Assembly (NCBI GenBank): GCA_024663395.1
Contig: JANFAH010000047.1
Span: 468,355 to 532,354 of the forward strand
From: Pisolithus tinctorius
Taxonomy: Eukaryota > Basidiomycota > Agaricomycetes > Boletales > Pisolithaceae
DNA: 64,000 bases
Direction of reading: 5' to 3'
How positions within the stretch are numbered: the first letter of the stretch is position 1; every line of letters begins with the position of its first letter. Shown one piece after another: positions 1 to 11,656 of this stretch. The translations under genes and the position numbers were made by a program. The notes below the pieces were generated by a model. The model saw nothing but the letters and a program-made list of their open reading frames with translations. It was not told the origin of the DNA and made no database searches.

Positions 1-361
1 GCCCTTTTCTGTACTTGTTCGAGTCAGCGTACTTACTCACGCTCCAAGCGCTATCTGTATCCCGTCTTTGCCTCGAGTGCTTCGACCCGTTAGCAGGATG
101 TTCCCCTCACGCAATAGCACAGGTACGTGCGGAATGAAGACACCATTGTATCGGGTTATAGAAAGAATCGACAAGTGTTGCTCACCACCAGTTCAATTAG
201 AAATAGTTAGATTACATTAGACACTCTAAAGCTTCGCCTACCTACAAAAGTCAGATGAGATATACAGCCATAACTCCTTTGGCCAAGATAGCATGAGCGC
301 GTACCTCCGCAACCGTCCATGCTGGAACCGAAAATGAGCTGTATTGCTGCTCTGCCCGAAC
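1..361. other. 3' flank of VPS16, no gene seen
   Basis: This stretch lies downstream of the VPS16 stop codon and reaches the window edge. Six-frame reading shows only short unconvincing ORFs. No RNA gene or repeat was recognised. It probably holds the VPS16 3' UTR and the flank of a neighbour outside the window. Confidence 0.5.
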
Positions 362-3300
362 TTACTTCATGGACGCAGCTAGCTGCTCGAGTTCCCGAGT
401 AATCAGTGAGTTCGGGCACCGTCTCTTCAACTGCCTATCGACGGCCGTAAGCACCTATTAGAATTGCGCGACAAAGCTAGTGAGGACTCACTCTAAGCCA
501 TTCTTATCTCCTCTCTCCTTGCACTCCCTCCCAGCAGCCCGCCAATCGTTACATAGCACATACAACTCCACTCGTTTCGGTGCATCACACCTGACGACAT
601 ACATTGCTGCCTCTCTGGAGTGGCCGGCTTCAACAAGCTGCTTCACGAACACTTCGTACCCTATGGGACTCCGTTTGGACCGTGCGAACACTTCCAGTGC
701 CTCGAAATCTCGCAAAGCGATTAGTGCTCGAAGTTTAATGTGCCAGAAACTACAATGAGTTAGTATTGGGTGTGCGTGAGTTAAACATGGTGTGTGCGGC
801 ATGGCCACGTACCGCTTATCGGGAACCTTGAAATCCGACCTCACGCGGTCTGCCTTGTTGCTCATGCCATTCATAATACATGCTCGTATCGTCTCAGAGA
901 CACTCAAACCAAAGAACTTCGCATTGCCCTGTGAATCCTTTTCGAGTTGTTGTTGCACTGCCAAGAGGCGGGCATTTTCATCCATCATCTAATACAACCC
1001 CGTTCATCACCAAGACGGATAAAGGGAGGAGGGCACCAACCTTAGCTTCAAAACTCCGATCCTTGTCTTCTGAAAAGAACTTCTCTGCAGCCCTGACCGA
1101 AGTAATGATTGCGGTCTGATCCTGTCACGCAGTATGAGCTGAAAAGGCATTTTTGCTATCAAACCTACTTCACGTACAGTCATCCGGCTGGCTTCGCCTA
1201 AAGCGAGAACCGCACTTTCCACACGTCTGTCGTCGCTATAATAGAAATCTCGAAGCATCTCCCGGTTTTGTTCTCTTGCATATACTTGAAGTAGTTTGCT
1301 CGCTGGAGCTAGGCTTTGTCCGCCATCCTCAATAAGGCGGAAGAAATCTCCGAGCGAGAGGTGTTTATGGAGGTGAAGCAAGACGTGATAAACTAGCCTG
1401 CCAATCAGAAACATACCAGAAGGAACAAGAAGTGCAGAAGGTACCAAGATCGGTATCGCCGCTGTCCACAGCCTTCAACAAAGCCAGTCGGTCTTCTTTC
1501 ATTGTCAGCAGCAGTGGCACCTGATTAGATGCTCTCGGTTCGTGGTCGAGCAGCTGAGAATAGTTCGACGAGGGGAGATATCGATCAACCAAGGAATACG
1601 AGAGCTTCATTGGGCTCCTACGCTTACTTTGGTTGCTAAGCCTCCGCGACCGACCTCCCATGCACGCCGTGCGATGTCGGCATAACTCACTTCCCCATTT
1701 CCAAGTTTCCCGAACTTGTCTACAATTAAATTGCACAATTCTTGATCCTCATCGTCTCCAGCTATGGCCTTCGAACGTGCGATTTTCATGCTCGCCCAAT
1801 GCTTGAGGACGACATCTGGTTTGAGAGAAAGAAAAGAAGATATGCGTAATGCTAGCAAATGCAAGTTCCTTGCCGTCAGCCGAGAGATTAGATGTAAAGG
1901 GGACGCAAGTTGGTATCTGCCAAGAGGGCAAGAAAGTCAGTAGGCCATCATAAACGGTGAACAACTGTGCCTCACTGTAAATAAGTGATTGGCATGCCGA
2001 CTTCGTAATAGTGCACTGCGTTGAGAACTCTCAGTGACTGACCCATCGCAACGAAATCGTTCGGGTTGTATAAGTCCAAAAAGCTCCAGCCGAATTTCGC
2101 GGCCTGTCCGTGGCATGTGATGAAGTTGGAGGACGCGCATTTCCCGAAGACTTACACTTAAGAGTTTGCGCTGCCAGAAAGGTTCCCATTCACAACCTGC
2201 AGCATCGATGCATTCATTAACAGCAGCAGCAAGGTCTGGCCGGATGCTTCGGATACTTTCATCCGCTTTCGAGGATCGTTGAGTGAAACTTTCCCATGCG
2301 TCGAAGAGGATTGCCGAAGGTGACGTCGATCCAGGCCGGAACACAGACAAAGTGGATGCTATTGAACGTCGGAAGAGGAACCACCATAGCAGAGATGCAA
2401 CGCACATACCAGGTACTTTTTGAATCAGGTCACACACATCCTGACCCATGACACGGACGCTATCGACTTCCGTGACCGCAAATACAGCGCCGAAGTATAG
2501 GTACCTCATATGTACCACATCACTTCCACGGTGAGGATGTGAAAGCGGTGACCATAGACGTACCGGAGGGTGTCACCCGAAGGACCAACTAGCAACGCAA
2601 GATTGTTCCACGTAACAAGAATAGCATCGTTTCCGCACCATTCAACTTGACTGACATGGCCGTCTGCACCTGCAGTTTTGGTATCAAACTCGGCCAGACT
2701 ACGCTGAAAGTCAGTCGAAACGACCCAAAGAAGGCCGCTAGAATTTAGTAGCCCCAAGAGTCTGCCGTTGGGCGAGGGTGAGATGCGTGTGAACGGTCCA
2801 CGGGATATCCGTTGATCAACACTTTCGAGATTGTCGACAGCGATGATGGTGTTGTCTACAGAGAGAAGGACTTCTACGTGTCGTGATATGTTCTGGTCTG
2901 GTGGAATGACAGCCCACGCATGTGGTGGTTCGGTTACACCTGTACTTCTTGAGCGCGTCTAACTGAGAGTTTAAACGTCGGACAAACCAGGACTTGCTAG
3001 TGTGAGAGGTCGAGCGCCTCCCCAGTCCTTGACCTCCAAAAGCGTGAGCGATCCCGAGAGGGCTACAAGCCCGTTTTCATGAATGCGAGCATCGATGATT
3101 CCTATCTCCGCAGCTTCGGTACCGAGTGAAAACTGGAGATATTCACCTTGCAGGTCGTAAAGTCGATAGGTCCCTTCTTCGTTCAGCACGACGAGTCGCT
3201 CGTCAGACGTCCATCCGAAACGAACGATCTTTCCTTGGTCCCACTGTGAAGCACTAGTCAGTTCTGTAGCCTCGCACACTCACTAGAAGATAGTCACACT

Positions 3301-3616
3301 GAATAACAGAATCCCCTCTCCAGCGGGAGAATATACTTGTATTTGCGATCTAGATGACGCAGATCCGGCGCGACCTATGGCTACTAACTTCGACGGGTCT
3401 CTCATTAAGGCTACACGTGAAATGAGTCATAGCTTGCTGAAAGACATACTGGCCACACATACCAACTGGGCCACCATTGCGACATCCTGCAATAACGTAG
3501 TCGTTCAGGTTGGGAAGCTTCCCAGGAATCGAGTACAATTGCAAACGGCGGTAGAATACGTTGCCATCTGGCATTGCGTCCCACGTAGCGGTAGGGTGTT
3601 CGACCACGGACTCCAT
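362..3616 (-). CDS. VPS16: Vacuolar protein sorting protein 16 (HOPS/CORVET core subunit)
   Basis: Vps16 is a core subunit of the HOPS and CORVET tethering complexes, which drive fusion at endosomes and vacuoles together with the SM protein Vps33. The protein begins [18 protein letters not shown] and continues with the Vps16_N beta-propeller ([19 protein letters not shown] and [17 protein letters not shown] are readable). The C-terminal Vps16_C helical region carries [21 protein letters not shown] and [17 protein letters not shown]. The last exon is short: after an intron at about 435-486 the frame resumes as [24 protein letters not shown] and stops at 362, which matches the conserved family C-terminus. 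About ten exons are separated by introns of around 50 bases. The start is 257 bases from the divergent TAF6 start, so the two probably share a promoter. Internal exon borders are approximate. Confidence 0.93.
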
Positions 3617-3872
3617 GACTGAGGACCTTGTAATGAACCAGCTTCTAGCCCCAGGGTACTGAGCACTGGGCTACCTGCTAGCAGTGGCAGGATGCACGCT
3701 TAACGGGTATTACTAATCATGTCTAGGCTAGTGCAACCCCCTTTGTTGTCCGACTGTACACACTGAGTTGCACGCTGTAGTCGTGTCGGCTAAACATCGA
3801 TATTGATCGTCAACTAAGTCGGCCGTGGACCCTCCACACTCATTCTTATCCCCATAGCCAGCTTATGTCGCG

Positions 3873-5614
3873 ATGAGCAAGCCGGGGCCAAAACCCAAGT
3901 CGGCCCTTTCACTCCATGCAGGGATATACAAAGCCGATGCAGTCAAAGTAAGGGCACGTCTTATCTGCACACCTCATCCCATCTTCATCCCTAGTACTAT
4001 TTCAGGATGTCGCCGAGTCACTCGGAATCACCAGTCTTTCTGAAACTGTCGCATCCGCACTCGCCAGCGATGTAGAATACAGGGTGCACCAGGTAGTCGA
4101 GGTACGTGCTGGTGGTTACTCGAGGATGGGATGACACTACTATAAGACACCCTAGGAAGCCTCCAGATTTATGCGACATGCTCGCAGAACGACGCTCACT
4201 ACTAGTGACATCGACCTCGCCCTTCGTACGCTCAACATCGAACCCCTCTACGGTCACACACCACACGCATCCACTACTTTCCGACGTGCCCTTCCGTTCC
4301 CAAACACGCCTTCCGCAGGCACTGTGTACTTTGTTGAAGACGAGGAGATCGACTTCGACAAAGTGTTGCGAGAAGAGAAGATCATCATCCCAAAAGGCGT
4401 GAATTGGACTGCGCATTGGCTTGCAGTCGAGGGCGTGCAACCCCTTGTTCCAGAAAACCCTCCAGCCGTCCCTCGAGAAGACGCGGCTGCTCCACCTTCA
4501 GCAGCTCTCAACGGCAAATCGCCGCAACTTGGTCTCGCAAAATCACAACAGGCCTCTGCTCCACAAACTCAACCGAATCAACTCGTCAAACAAGTCCTCT
4601 CGCGAGAACTGCAGCTCTATTATACCAGGCTTACGTCCTCGTTGCTACCCCCTTCGACTGCCCCAGCTGAGACAGCCAAGCGAACTGCAGCCCTTGCTAG
4701 CTTGCGCGCGGATGCAGGACTGCAGGCACTTCTGCCTTACCTTGTGAAATGGATCGGAGAGGGCGTTGTCAGTGCCCTTCGGGAGGAAACAGATGCTGAA
4801 CAGGAAGGAAGAACGCTCGAGATCTTGTTGGACGTTACAAGCGCTATCCTGGAGAACTCGACTTTATTCATTGAGCCTTATGTACGTCGACGTCTGACGA
4901 GCGACATCTCACTACGCTCACGCCGCTCTACGTTTCTAGCTCCATCAGTTACTTCCATCTATTTTGTCCGTTCTCCTTCATGCAAGCTTGCCCAGTTCCC
5001 ATGCAAAACATCTCAGGACGGCAGCTGCTCAAATGCTGGGCAGGGTCCTGACACAACATTCGACAACCTACCCTTCGCTATCGCCACGCATCATGAAGAC
5101 CCTGTTAGTCGCCCTTCTGGGCAACACGCCGACCGCCCAAAGCACGACTTCAACAACTGTCAATGGATTCGCAATGGATACGAGCGGGACCCCCACCAGG
5201 GATGGTGCTCGAGGACCGCCAAAACCTCTTGGCACCCGAGAAGGTGCAATACGAGGACTTATTGGAATAGGAAAAGAGGCAGTACGGAAGGGTATACTGG
5301 AAGGCGGAGGAGCGCGCATCGTTGGAGAGGAAATTACAGCTTCAAGGGTGGAGAGTGCGAGCGGTGTTGTTGAAGCCGTAATGGTAAGTTTCTATTCTTT
5401 GCAGTCGACGGTATACTGAATCACTGGATAGATGGCTCTAGACACACTCCAACCGCCTTCCGATATGCCGGAGACGTTAGACTCCTCAGGAGAAGAGGAC
5501 GCTAGGCTCATTGCACAGTTGCGTGATTTACTAGGGGAATTCTTCACTTCACGAGTGGTCAGTCGCGGCGACCGGGGTTGGGCTGCTGGCCTGGTCGCAA
5601 GCGTGAGCACTTAA
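3873..5614 (+). CDS. TAF6: TFIID/SAGA subunit TAF6
   Basis: TAF6 is a histone-fold subunit of TFIID (and of SAGA in some species) that pairs with TAF9 and acts in RNA polymerase II preinitiation. Exon 1 reads MSKPGPKPKSALSLHAGIYK. Exon 2 gives the histone fold (DVAESLGITSLSETVASALA). Exon 3 begins EASRFMRHARRTTLTTSDID and continues LALRTLNIEPLYGH, the classic TAF6 signature. A linker follows, and then the TAF6 C-terminal HEAT domain (LHQLLPSILSVLLHASLPSS, SPRIMKTLLVALLGN, AIRGLIGIGKEAVRKGIL). An intron at 4882-4939 must be removed to stay in the HEAT frame; the long open frame that runs through it is not the true reading. A final intron precedes MALDTLQPPSDM. The exact C-terminus is the least certain part. 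Confidence 0.92.
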
Positions 5615-5827
5615 CCCACGACATCGTGCACCGAATCTGTATGTTCGATTTAGCTTGTCAGTGGAGTTACCGTTCGTCGTGCTTCGTCACCTTGCTATCT
5701 AGTCGATTGTAATAATGTCAAGGGGGAGAATGACAGCCACTCCGTCGCATCTGTATACATTCCAGTCTTTGGGATATTTGGAAAATCTATGATGATGATG
5801 AACGAAGCCTTACGTGTGATTTGTTCT

Positions 5828-6942
5828 TCAGCTATCGACTAACGTCCCTATTACCCACTCGTAAACACCAAGGAAAACGGCACCGCCAGCCGATATCCAG
5901 AGTGTTCGAGGCACGACACCCGCGAACAATGCACGAGCACCTTCACCGACATATATATCTCGTGCACGGGCGAAGAGGGATGGAAAACGAGACGAAGGAT
6001 CCTAGGTATGGGTAAGTATCACGGTTGGAATGGTAGAAGAATAAACCCCGAACCCTCATGTCAAGCATGACGCGAGTTTTGAGGACGTCAAGGGGTGTCG
6101 TGAGTGCTGCTGCGACACCGCCAGCTATGCTCCCGCATACAGCCGCTTCTGCGGCATGAAGGGGGCGAGAATCAAGGGCGAGGGAGAGTCGATATTTAAG
6201 ATATTCATACAAGGGAAATTGAAGAGACGTGAAAGGTATCTGCACAGTTGGCGGATGAAAAGTGAAGACAGGGCTCTGAGCGAGGATCAAGTCGGACATA
6301 CCTCGCGCATGACAGTTATTCCGAATCCACGATAGAATCCCTTGAAACCGTCGTTCTTAAGGACCAGCTTCGCAGCGGCCAAAGAGGATGCCACAGATGA
6401 TCCATATGACGACGTCTGCGCGCGTGTTTTGATAACCTCGGTAGGAACACGGATGAGACAAGCTGCCTAACAGAACGACATCATTTTGTGAGCACAACGG
6501 CACGAGTTCTAGTATATAAAACAGGGAACGCACCACCTCACCCACGGATGCTGATATCATGTGGTTTAAGGGTGCAAGCTGGCCTTGCATGGGTAATGTC
6601 CGCTTCATCAAGTCATACGTCGAGAAGAAGACAGCAGCTATGTGCGGTGTGAGATCCGACACAAAGAAAACAACCCGGAGAGACTCACCGCCCGGCGCAC
6701 TCCCTACTACGACGCTCCCGACGCCCTTGTATATCCCTGCAAATCCGCCCGCCTTGACGAATCCCTGTGCAGACTGCAACCGGGTTTTGACGGTGTCGAT
6801 CGGGAAGAAAAGCAGGTCGACAGCCGTGCCAGCTGCGCCTCCTGCCTGTCGTCACATTTGGTTCGCAGATTTTTAAAACAGAGAAAACACGCGCGCGCAC
6901 TATCAAAGACTGTCCAAATGACGGTCTGCGTTCTGCCGCCAT
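5828..6942 (-). CDS. PET8: Mitochondrial S-adenosylmethionine carrier (SLC25 family)
   Basis: This is a member of the mitochondrial carrier family (six membrane helices) and most like the SAM importer Pet8/SAMC, which supplies SAM for methylation inside mitochondria. After [14 protein letters not shown], an intron joins to [20 protein letters not shown] followed by TRLQ, the first Px[DE]xx[KR] signature in the SAM-carrier form. The second repeat carries [12 protein letters not shown] and the third [18 protein letters not shown]. The last exon encodes [20 protein letters not shown] and ends [14 protein letters not shown]. The final intron needs an unusual GTTCGG donor, so that border is tentative. 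The gene is convergent with TAF6 (213 bases between stops) and divergent from the Nop12-like gene (133 bases between starts). Confidence 0.9.
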
Positions 6943-6978
6943 GGGGCAAAGTCGGGGAATGGGTTTGGGAGGAAAAAT

Positions 6979-7017
6979 ACGCGTTTGGATCAAAACGCGA
7001 CGCGTTTCTGCGCGAAA
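6979..7017. promoter_or_regulatory. MCB and E2F-like sites in the PET8/NOP12 divergent promoter
   Basis: The 133-base space between two divergent starts holds two perfect ACGCGT boxes (6979-6984 and 7000-7005) and the E2F-like TTTCTGCGCGAAA (7005-7017). In fungi ACGCGT (MCB) is bound by the MBF factor and gives G1/S expression. The sites are seen directly; cell-cycle control is inferred. Confidence 0.55.
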
Positions 7018-7075
7018 CTTACTCTTTTCCGATCGGACTTTGGAGTAAAAACAATACTCAGTGTCTCCCGTCGCC

Positions 7076-9143
7076 ATGAGTCTGGCATCTTTTCTTCTGG
7101 GGGCTGGCAAGAAACAGCCCATAGACAAGGAACTAGACGGCTTGCTCAAATCACAGGTATAACTCAGGTCATGGGTATCCGTAGCCAGCAGTGACCGACA
7201 CGCTCAACAGGTACGTGAGGACGACCGGCCATCTTCTACCACACGCGTCGCATCGAACGAGAACGAGAACGAGAACGAAAAGAAATGCAAATCGAAAAAG
7301 CATGACGAGGAGCGCAAGAAGAAACGATCAAGATCATCCGATGCAGGGGTGAATGAGGAGACTGTAGCGCATGACAAGAAGGCCCAAAAAGCTGAGGACG
7401 AGTCGTCTTCCACTACACATGTCGCATCGAACGAGAACAAAAAGAAACGCAAGTCGAAAAAGGATGACGAAGAGCACAAGAAAAAACGATCCAAGTCGTC
7501 TGATACAGAGGTGAATGAGAAAGAGATCGCAGCACGCGACAAGAAAGCCCGAAAAGTTAGTCGGAAGGCGGTCGAGGCAGATCTAGATTCAGACGTCGAA
7601 GCGGACAAGGCAGAGAGTTCAAAAGTCTCAATGGGCGGTGGACTGGTTACGGACGGAGAGGACAGCGATGGCCCATCGCATTTGGTTCACGAAACCCTTC
7701 ACAGAGACGGCTCCTCACCGCAAAAAGGCGAGGGGAAGAAAAAATATGTGCCAGCCGACGAGACTCAGGAGCAAAGAGATGCTCGCACTATATTCATCGG
7801 GAACGTACCACCCGAGGTCGCACAGAAACGCGTAAGTTGGACATGCGACCAACCCACTCCTCACTGATTGCACGTCGTCTTCCTTTCAGCCCTTGCAGAA
7901 ACGACTACGACAACACGTCTTAGCGTCCGTTCCAACTGCAAAAATCGAGTCTATGCGTTTTCGCTCTATCCCTTTCCAAATCCCCACGTCAAATCTTTCC
8001 CTCAGCCAGGATGCCTCGGGCGATAAGAAGAAGACGAAGGCTCGTCAGCACGATCGTGATCGCGCTGCATCGTGGCGCGAAGCAAATCCTAATGATGACG
8101 ACACGTCAAAGACAGACGCAAAGAAATTCCTCACTTCCAGTCAAAAGAAGAAAATCGCGTTTATCAACGACCATATCCATTCCAGCGCAGACTCAGTCCA
8201 TGCATATGTCGTTTTCGCGTATCCTAAGCCTGCAGAATTACGGCCCGCAAATTTACCTCCTCTCCCACCTGTCATGGACCCGTTCGAAGCTGCCCGCCTT
8301 GCCGTGGAGAAATGCGACGGAACGATATTCATGGATCGGATGCTCAAGGTGGATTCAGCCGGTCACTCTGACTCGTCGCCGAATGCTGCTACTGCAACTA
8401 CCAAACTGGCTATTGGAGATCCCAAACTCACTGTCTTCGTCGGGAACCTTGATTTTGCTAGCAAAGAAGACGATTTGCGCATTTTCTTCGAAACACTCGT
8501 TCACGCAGAACGAGGACCACCACCACAAGACATGGGCTCGGACGGCACAAAGCACGACACCTGGGTGACACGTGTCCGCATGATACGTGATAAGGATACT
8601 CAGCTAGGTAAAGGTTTCGCATACGTTCAGTTTGTGGTACGTCCGCAGTGTGTGTATGCCCTAAGCATCAGTAGGTGATACTGTTCCTAGGATCGTTCTT
8701 GCGTGGACGAAATTCTAGCACTTGAACCCGACAGACTCAAATTCGCAAAGCGGAAGCTCCGCGTTCACCGATGCAAAACGATACCCAGCTCCGTTACACC
8801 GGCCGCATCGTCACAGTCGTCGAAACCTCCGCAGATACATACCAGCTCTTCAATATCAAATGCCGTTCCGAAAGGTGACCCGTCGCTCGGCGAAAAGTTG
8901 GCTCACTTGTCCAAGGAGGAGCGTAAACAGGTCAAAGCGACAGATGCTGATCGACGGGAACGGCGATTGGCAAAGAAGAAGGCGCGCATGGCGTTGGATA
9001 AGCAAGGGGTGCGTCACCAGAGCAAGGGTAGGGAAAGGGTGCGCAAGTCGATCACAGCCCGGAAGTCGGGTGCTGCACCCGCGCGGAAGAAGGGGAGGGT
9101 CCGCAGTGAGAAGAGTTTGAGCAAAAGGAACGCGAAGAAGTAG
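7076..9143 (+). CDS. NOP12: Nop12-type nucleolar RNA-binding protein with two RRMs
   Basis: Yeast Nop12 acts in pre-25S rRNA processing in the nucleolus. The protein starts MSLASFLLGAGKKQPIDKEL. A Lys/Glu-rich region with an internal duplication follows, and then RRM1 (RTIFIGNVPPEVAQKR, split by an intron). RRM1 has a long Lys-rich insertion, typical of Nop12, before VHAYVVFAYPKPAEL. RRM2 has RNP2 LTVFVGNLDFASKEDD and RNP1 LGKGFAYVQF, followed across an intron by DRSCVDEILALEPDRLKFAK. The tail is strongly basic (RRERRLAKKKARMAL, ending SKRNAKK), as expected for a nucleolar protein. The first intron, at about 7157-7210, falls after LLKSQ. Confidence 0.85.
7230..7556 (+). repeat. Intragenic tandem duplication in the NOP12 basic domain
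   Basis: Two copies of a segment of about 50 codons lie in tandem, near 7230-7388 and 7408-7556. Both read as STT(R/H)VASNEN, a Lys-rich block, KKKRS(R/K)SSD, then VNE followed by a DKKA(Q/R)K stretch. DNA similarity is clear by eye (for example ACACGCGTCGCATCGAACGA against ACACATGTCGCATCGAACGA), so the duplication looks fairly recent. Confidence 0.75.
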
Positions 9144-9445
9144 CGACATCGATGGCAGTGTACATGTTTGCACTACACCTATGAGTCTATTACGCGTAGG
9201 CAGTAGCCTGTTTGTGTCAGCCACAACGCACCCCTAATTGAAGGCTTGGAGCGGATAATCATTGAATTCGATGTTGCTCAGAACTTCTTTTGGACAACGG
9301 TGCAACGTGTTCTATCCGAATGTTGCCGCGGCCTAGACTCATGGGTATGGCCCTATCGTCTGCTCTACATCCCCTACGTATCGACAACCACCAGAATCAG
9401 TACTGAAACTGACTTCGCAGAGAACCAGCCACTCGGCCTTGCGCA
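9144..9445. other. Intergenic spacer between NOP12 and the VEFS-like gene
   Basis: This 302-base tandem-orientation spacer holds the NOP12 3' end and the presumed promoter of the next gene. No clear regulatory site or small gene was seen. Confidence 0.4.
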
Positions 9446-11566
9446 ATGGCGAACAATCCCCCAAGATTAGCAAAGAAGGCTGCCAGGAAGTCCCACACCT
9501 TGCCAGCAGACGATACCAGCATACATGCGATATCTACTTCTGGACCTTCCGCCGCTGAAGACTCCTCGGATACTCCGTCGACGGGGGGTCTAAATTTGAC
9601 AAACATCCCGATGGGCGGCAGCGTCCGCCCGAAACTTTTAGCGACGAAAAGCGCAAGGAAAGTTGCCGGTGACTATCGATCTGCGCCTAGTAGGCACTCG
9701 ACCGCCGATGACGATTCAGATCCATCAACATCGACTAGGAGTGTGACCTTGACGGACACGTCCACGCCAAGCAACAGCCGTCCGCTATCCATAGCAATGA
9801 AAGCGTCGCGGAAGGTTGCCTTCCGCGACCCTCCTCCAGCGTCCCAACGTCCCACTGTTGACTCGCCATCTGGCCATCAAGGCCGGATGCTGGCGTCAGA
9901 CGAATCGCCTATGCATCGCCCGAAGGATAGGGCCAATGCAACTCTGGGCAGTGCAGATCAAAGAGGAGGTATGTATCATTATCAATCTCCTACTAACGAT
10001 CACTATCAATTCCCTATTGTTAAACTGATCGATGTTACATCCATGTTCTTAGGTCGAAGTCAGGTAACTCGCACTGCAAATCAAGGTGTACGTGAGTATC
10101 ACATTCAACCATCCTGCTTAGAGGTATTGGAGCACCAAGTACTGACGGAACTTTTTCTAGGGGACCTTGGCTATTACCGCCCAACTCGCTCGGCAACTAC
10201 CATTGATATTCGCACCGTAGAGCGGAGGAAATGGATGAGTAGACGTACTTCTAAGGAATTTATCCCAGAGGGTGGCGCCACTAGGCAACGTGTCTCGCGG
10301 ATCGCTGCTGGGCGTCAGTCTAAGCCGACTCCGGCAAAACAACAGGAACACACTGCGCGTCACCACGTCAGGGTTTCGCAGCGGAAAACCTACCTTGTGG
10401 ACGGAAAATTTGTGTCACTGGGGCCAGACGGGTCTTTGGACCCTAACGATACAACTAGAACCGACGAGTCAGAAGAATCGATCGAGGAACTACCAGAGTA
10501 GGTCGAGAGTCCAACCACCCGTTATGCCAAGCTCAAGTCTTGTAGGCGGCTAAAGGCTGCAAGAAAATTACAGTTCGGCGTCAAAACTGGTCGGCCTGAA
10601 GTGGTTGTGAGGTGCACAACACCGCAAGATGAACATGAGAACTTATGCGACGACTTGGAGGAAGAAACCACATCTCTGTATGACACCGGAGATCACAGCG
10701 TGGTGCATGGTATAACGGACGACAATGATGACATGAAGGAACCCACTCGGTCTACTCAAACAAGACTACCCTTCCTCCGGCGGAACGTGCGACAAGGATT
10801 CAATCTCAGATCCAAAATGCTCGGTATTAATCTGACTGATGTACCTGTAAACCAGTATGTTGCATTCACACATCTTTGAGATACTGCTTAGCAACTCCTT
10901 GTCATGTTTATAAGCGCAACTGCAAGACCGGCTGCAGTTGCAGTACCCATCATAAAGGAGGATGTAAAACCGAAGTTCATACCTTTGGTGGAAACAAGGC
11001 CGACTCCTAGTGTGGTCGAAGACTTCGGGCCAACAGCAAGATATCCATATTTACCTGAGTCAGGTGACATGTATTCATGTCGTCCCGGTGGGCCACGACT
11101 GTATGATATCTTGAATAGGCTGCCACTTGAACCTTTTGGGGTACTTTCATGGGTGATAGTAGACAGAGAAGAGGAGCTGTTTGAGCTGGATGATGTCTTG
11201 GATGAAGACAAAGTCATGCTTGCATTGTGGTACCGGTGGATATTCTTGAACCGGTATGTGGTATCGTCAACACTGATAAGATACACTCCTCATATTTTGT
11301 TCCACCAGGAACGTATTCATTGCAAGTTATTTCAATGGCGCAAGAACATTCGTGACTGAGAATTGGAAACTCATTCGTCAGGCAGCAGGAATAGCGGCTC
11401 TCAGAACATGGCTACTTGTAGGCAGGCCTTTACTCACTATCGAAACATTGATCTCAGATGAATCAACCAGGTACTATGCGTCAACAATTTCTTACTTCCT
11501 CTGGAGGTTGTCTCTCTCATGCAATTCTACCAAAGTCTGGTGGATTCAGAAAGTGCGTCAGGCTGA
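9446..11566 (+). CDS. Candidate VEFS-box (SUZ12-like) protein with three H3K27-like N-terminal motifs
   Basis: I do not recognise this gene outright. After joining exons I read roughly 600 residues. The first 125 residues hold three copies of a motif resembling the histone H3 tail around Lys27: RLAKKAARKSHT (Lys15), KLLATKSARKVAG (Lys72) and LSIAMKASRKVAF (Lys123). Each sits in a loose unit of about 50 residues rich in Ser, Thr and Asp. A related RLKAARKLQFG begins the exon at about 10548. The last exons read DEDKVMLALWYRWIFLNR, then NVFIASYFNGARTFVTENWK, LIRQAAGIAALRTWLLV, and end VVSLMQFYQSLVDSESASG. This is the pattern of the VEFS box of SUZ12/VRN2 Polycomb subunits (acidic start, an LW pair, a helix with an aromatic core, a Ser/Ala end). 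No SUZ12 zinc finger is visible. Motif copies are seen directly; the VEFS assignment is a remote match by eye and the PRC2 role is inference. Confidence 0.5.
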
Positions 11567-11656
11567 ATAGCAGTCTGTACAAGTGGCGCGATGTATGTAG
11601 TTAGAAGGACAACTTCGTAAAGGGTGTTGGCTCAGTCGATACATTTACCCTGCTCA

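Noticed and set aside
4171..5373. A single 400-codon open frame in the TAF6 region
   Set aside because: Its second half does not resemble TAF6; removing the 4882-4939 intron moves to another frame that gives the conserved HEAT domain.
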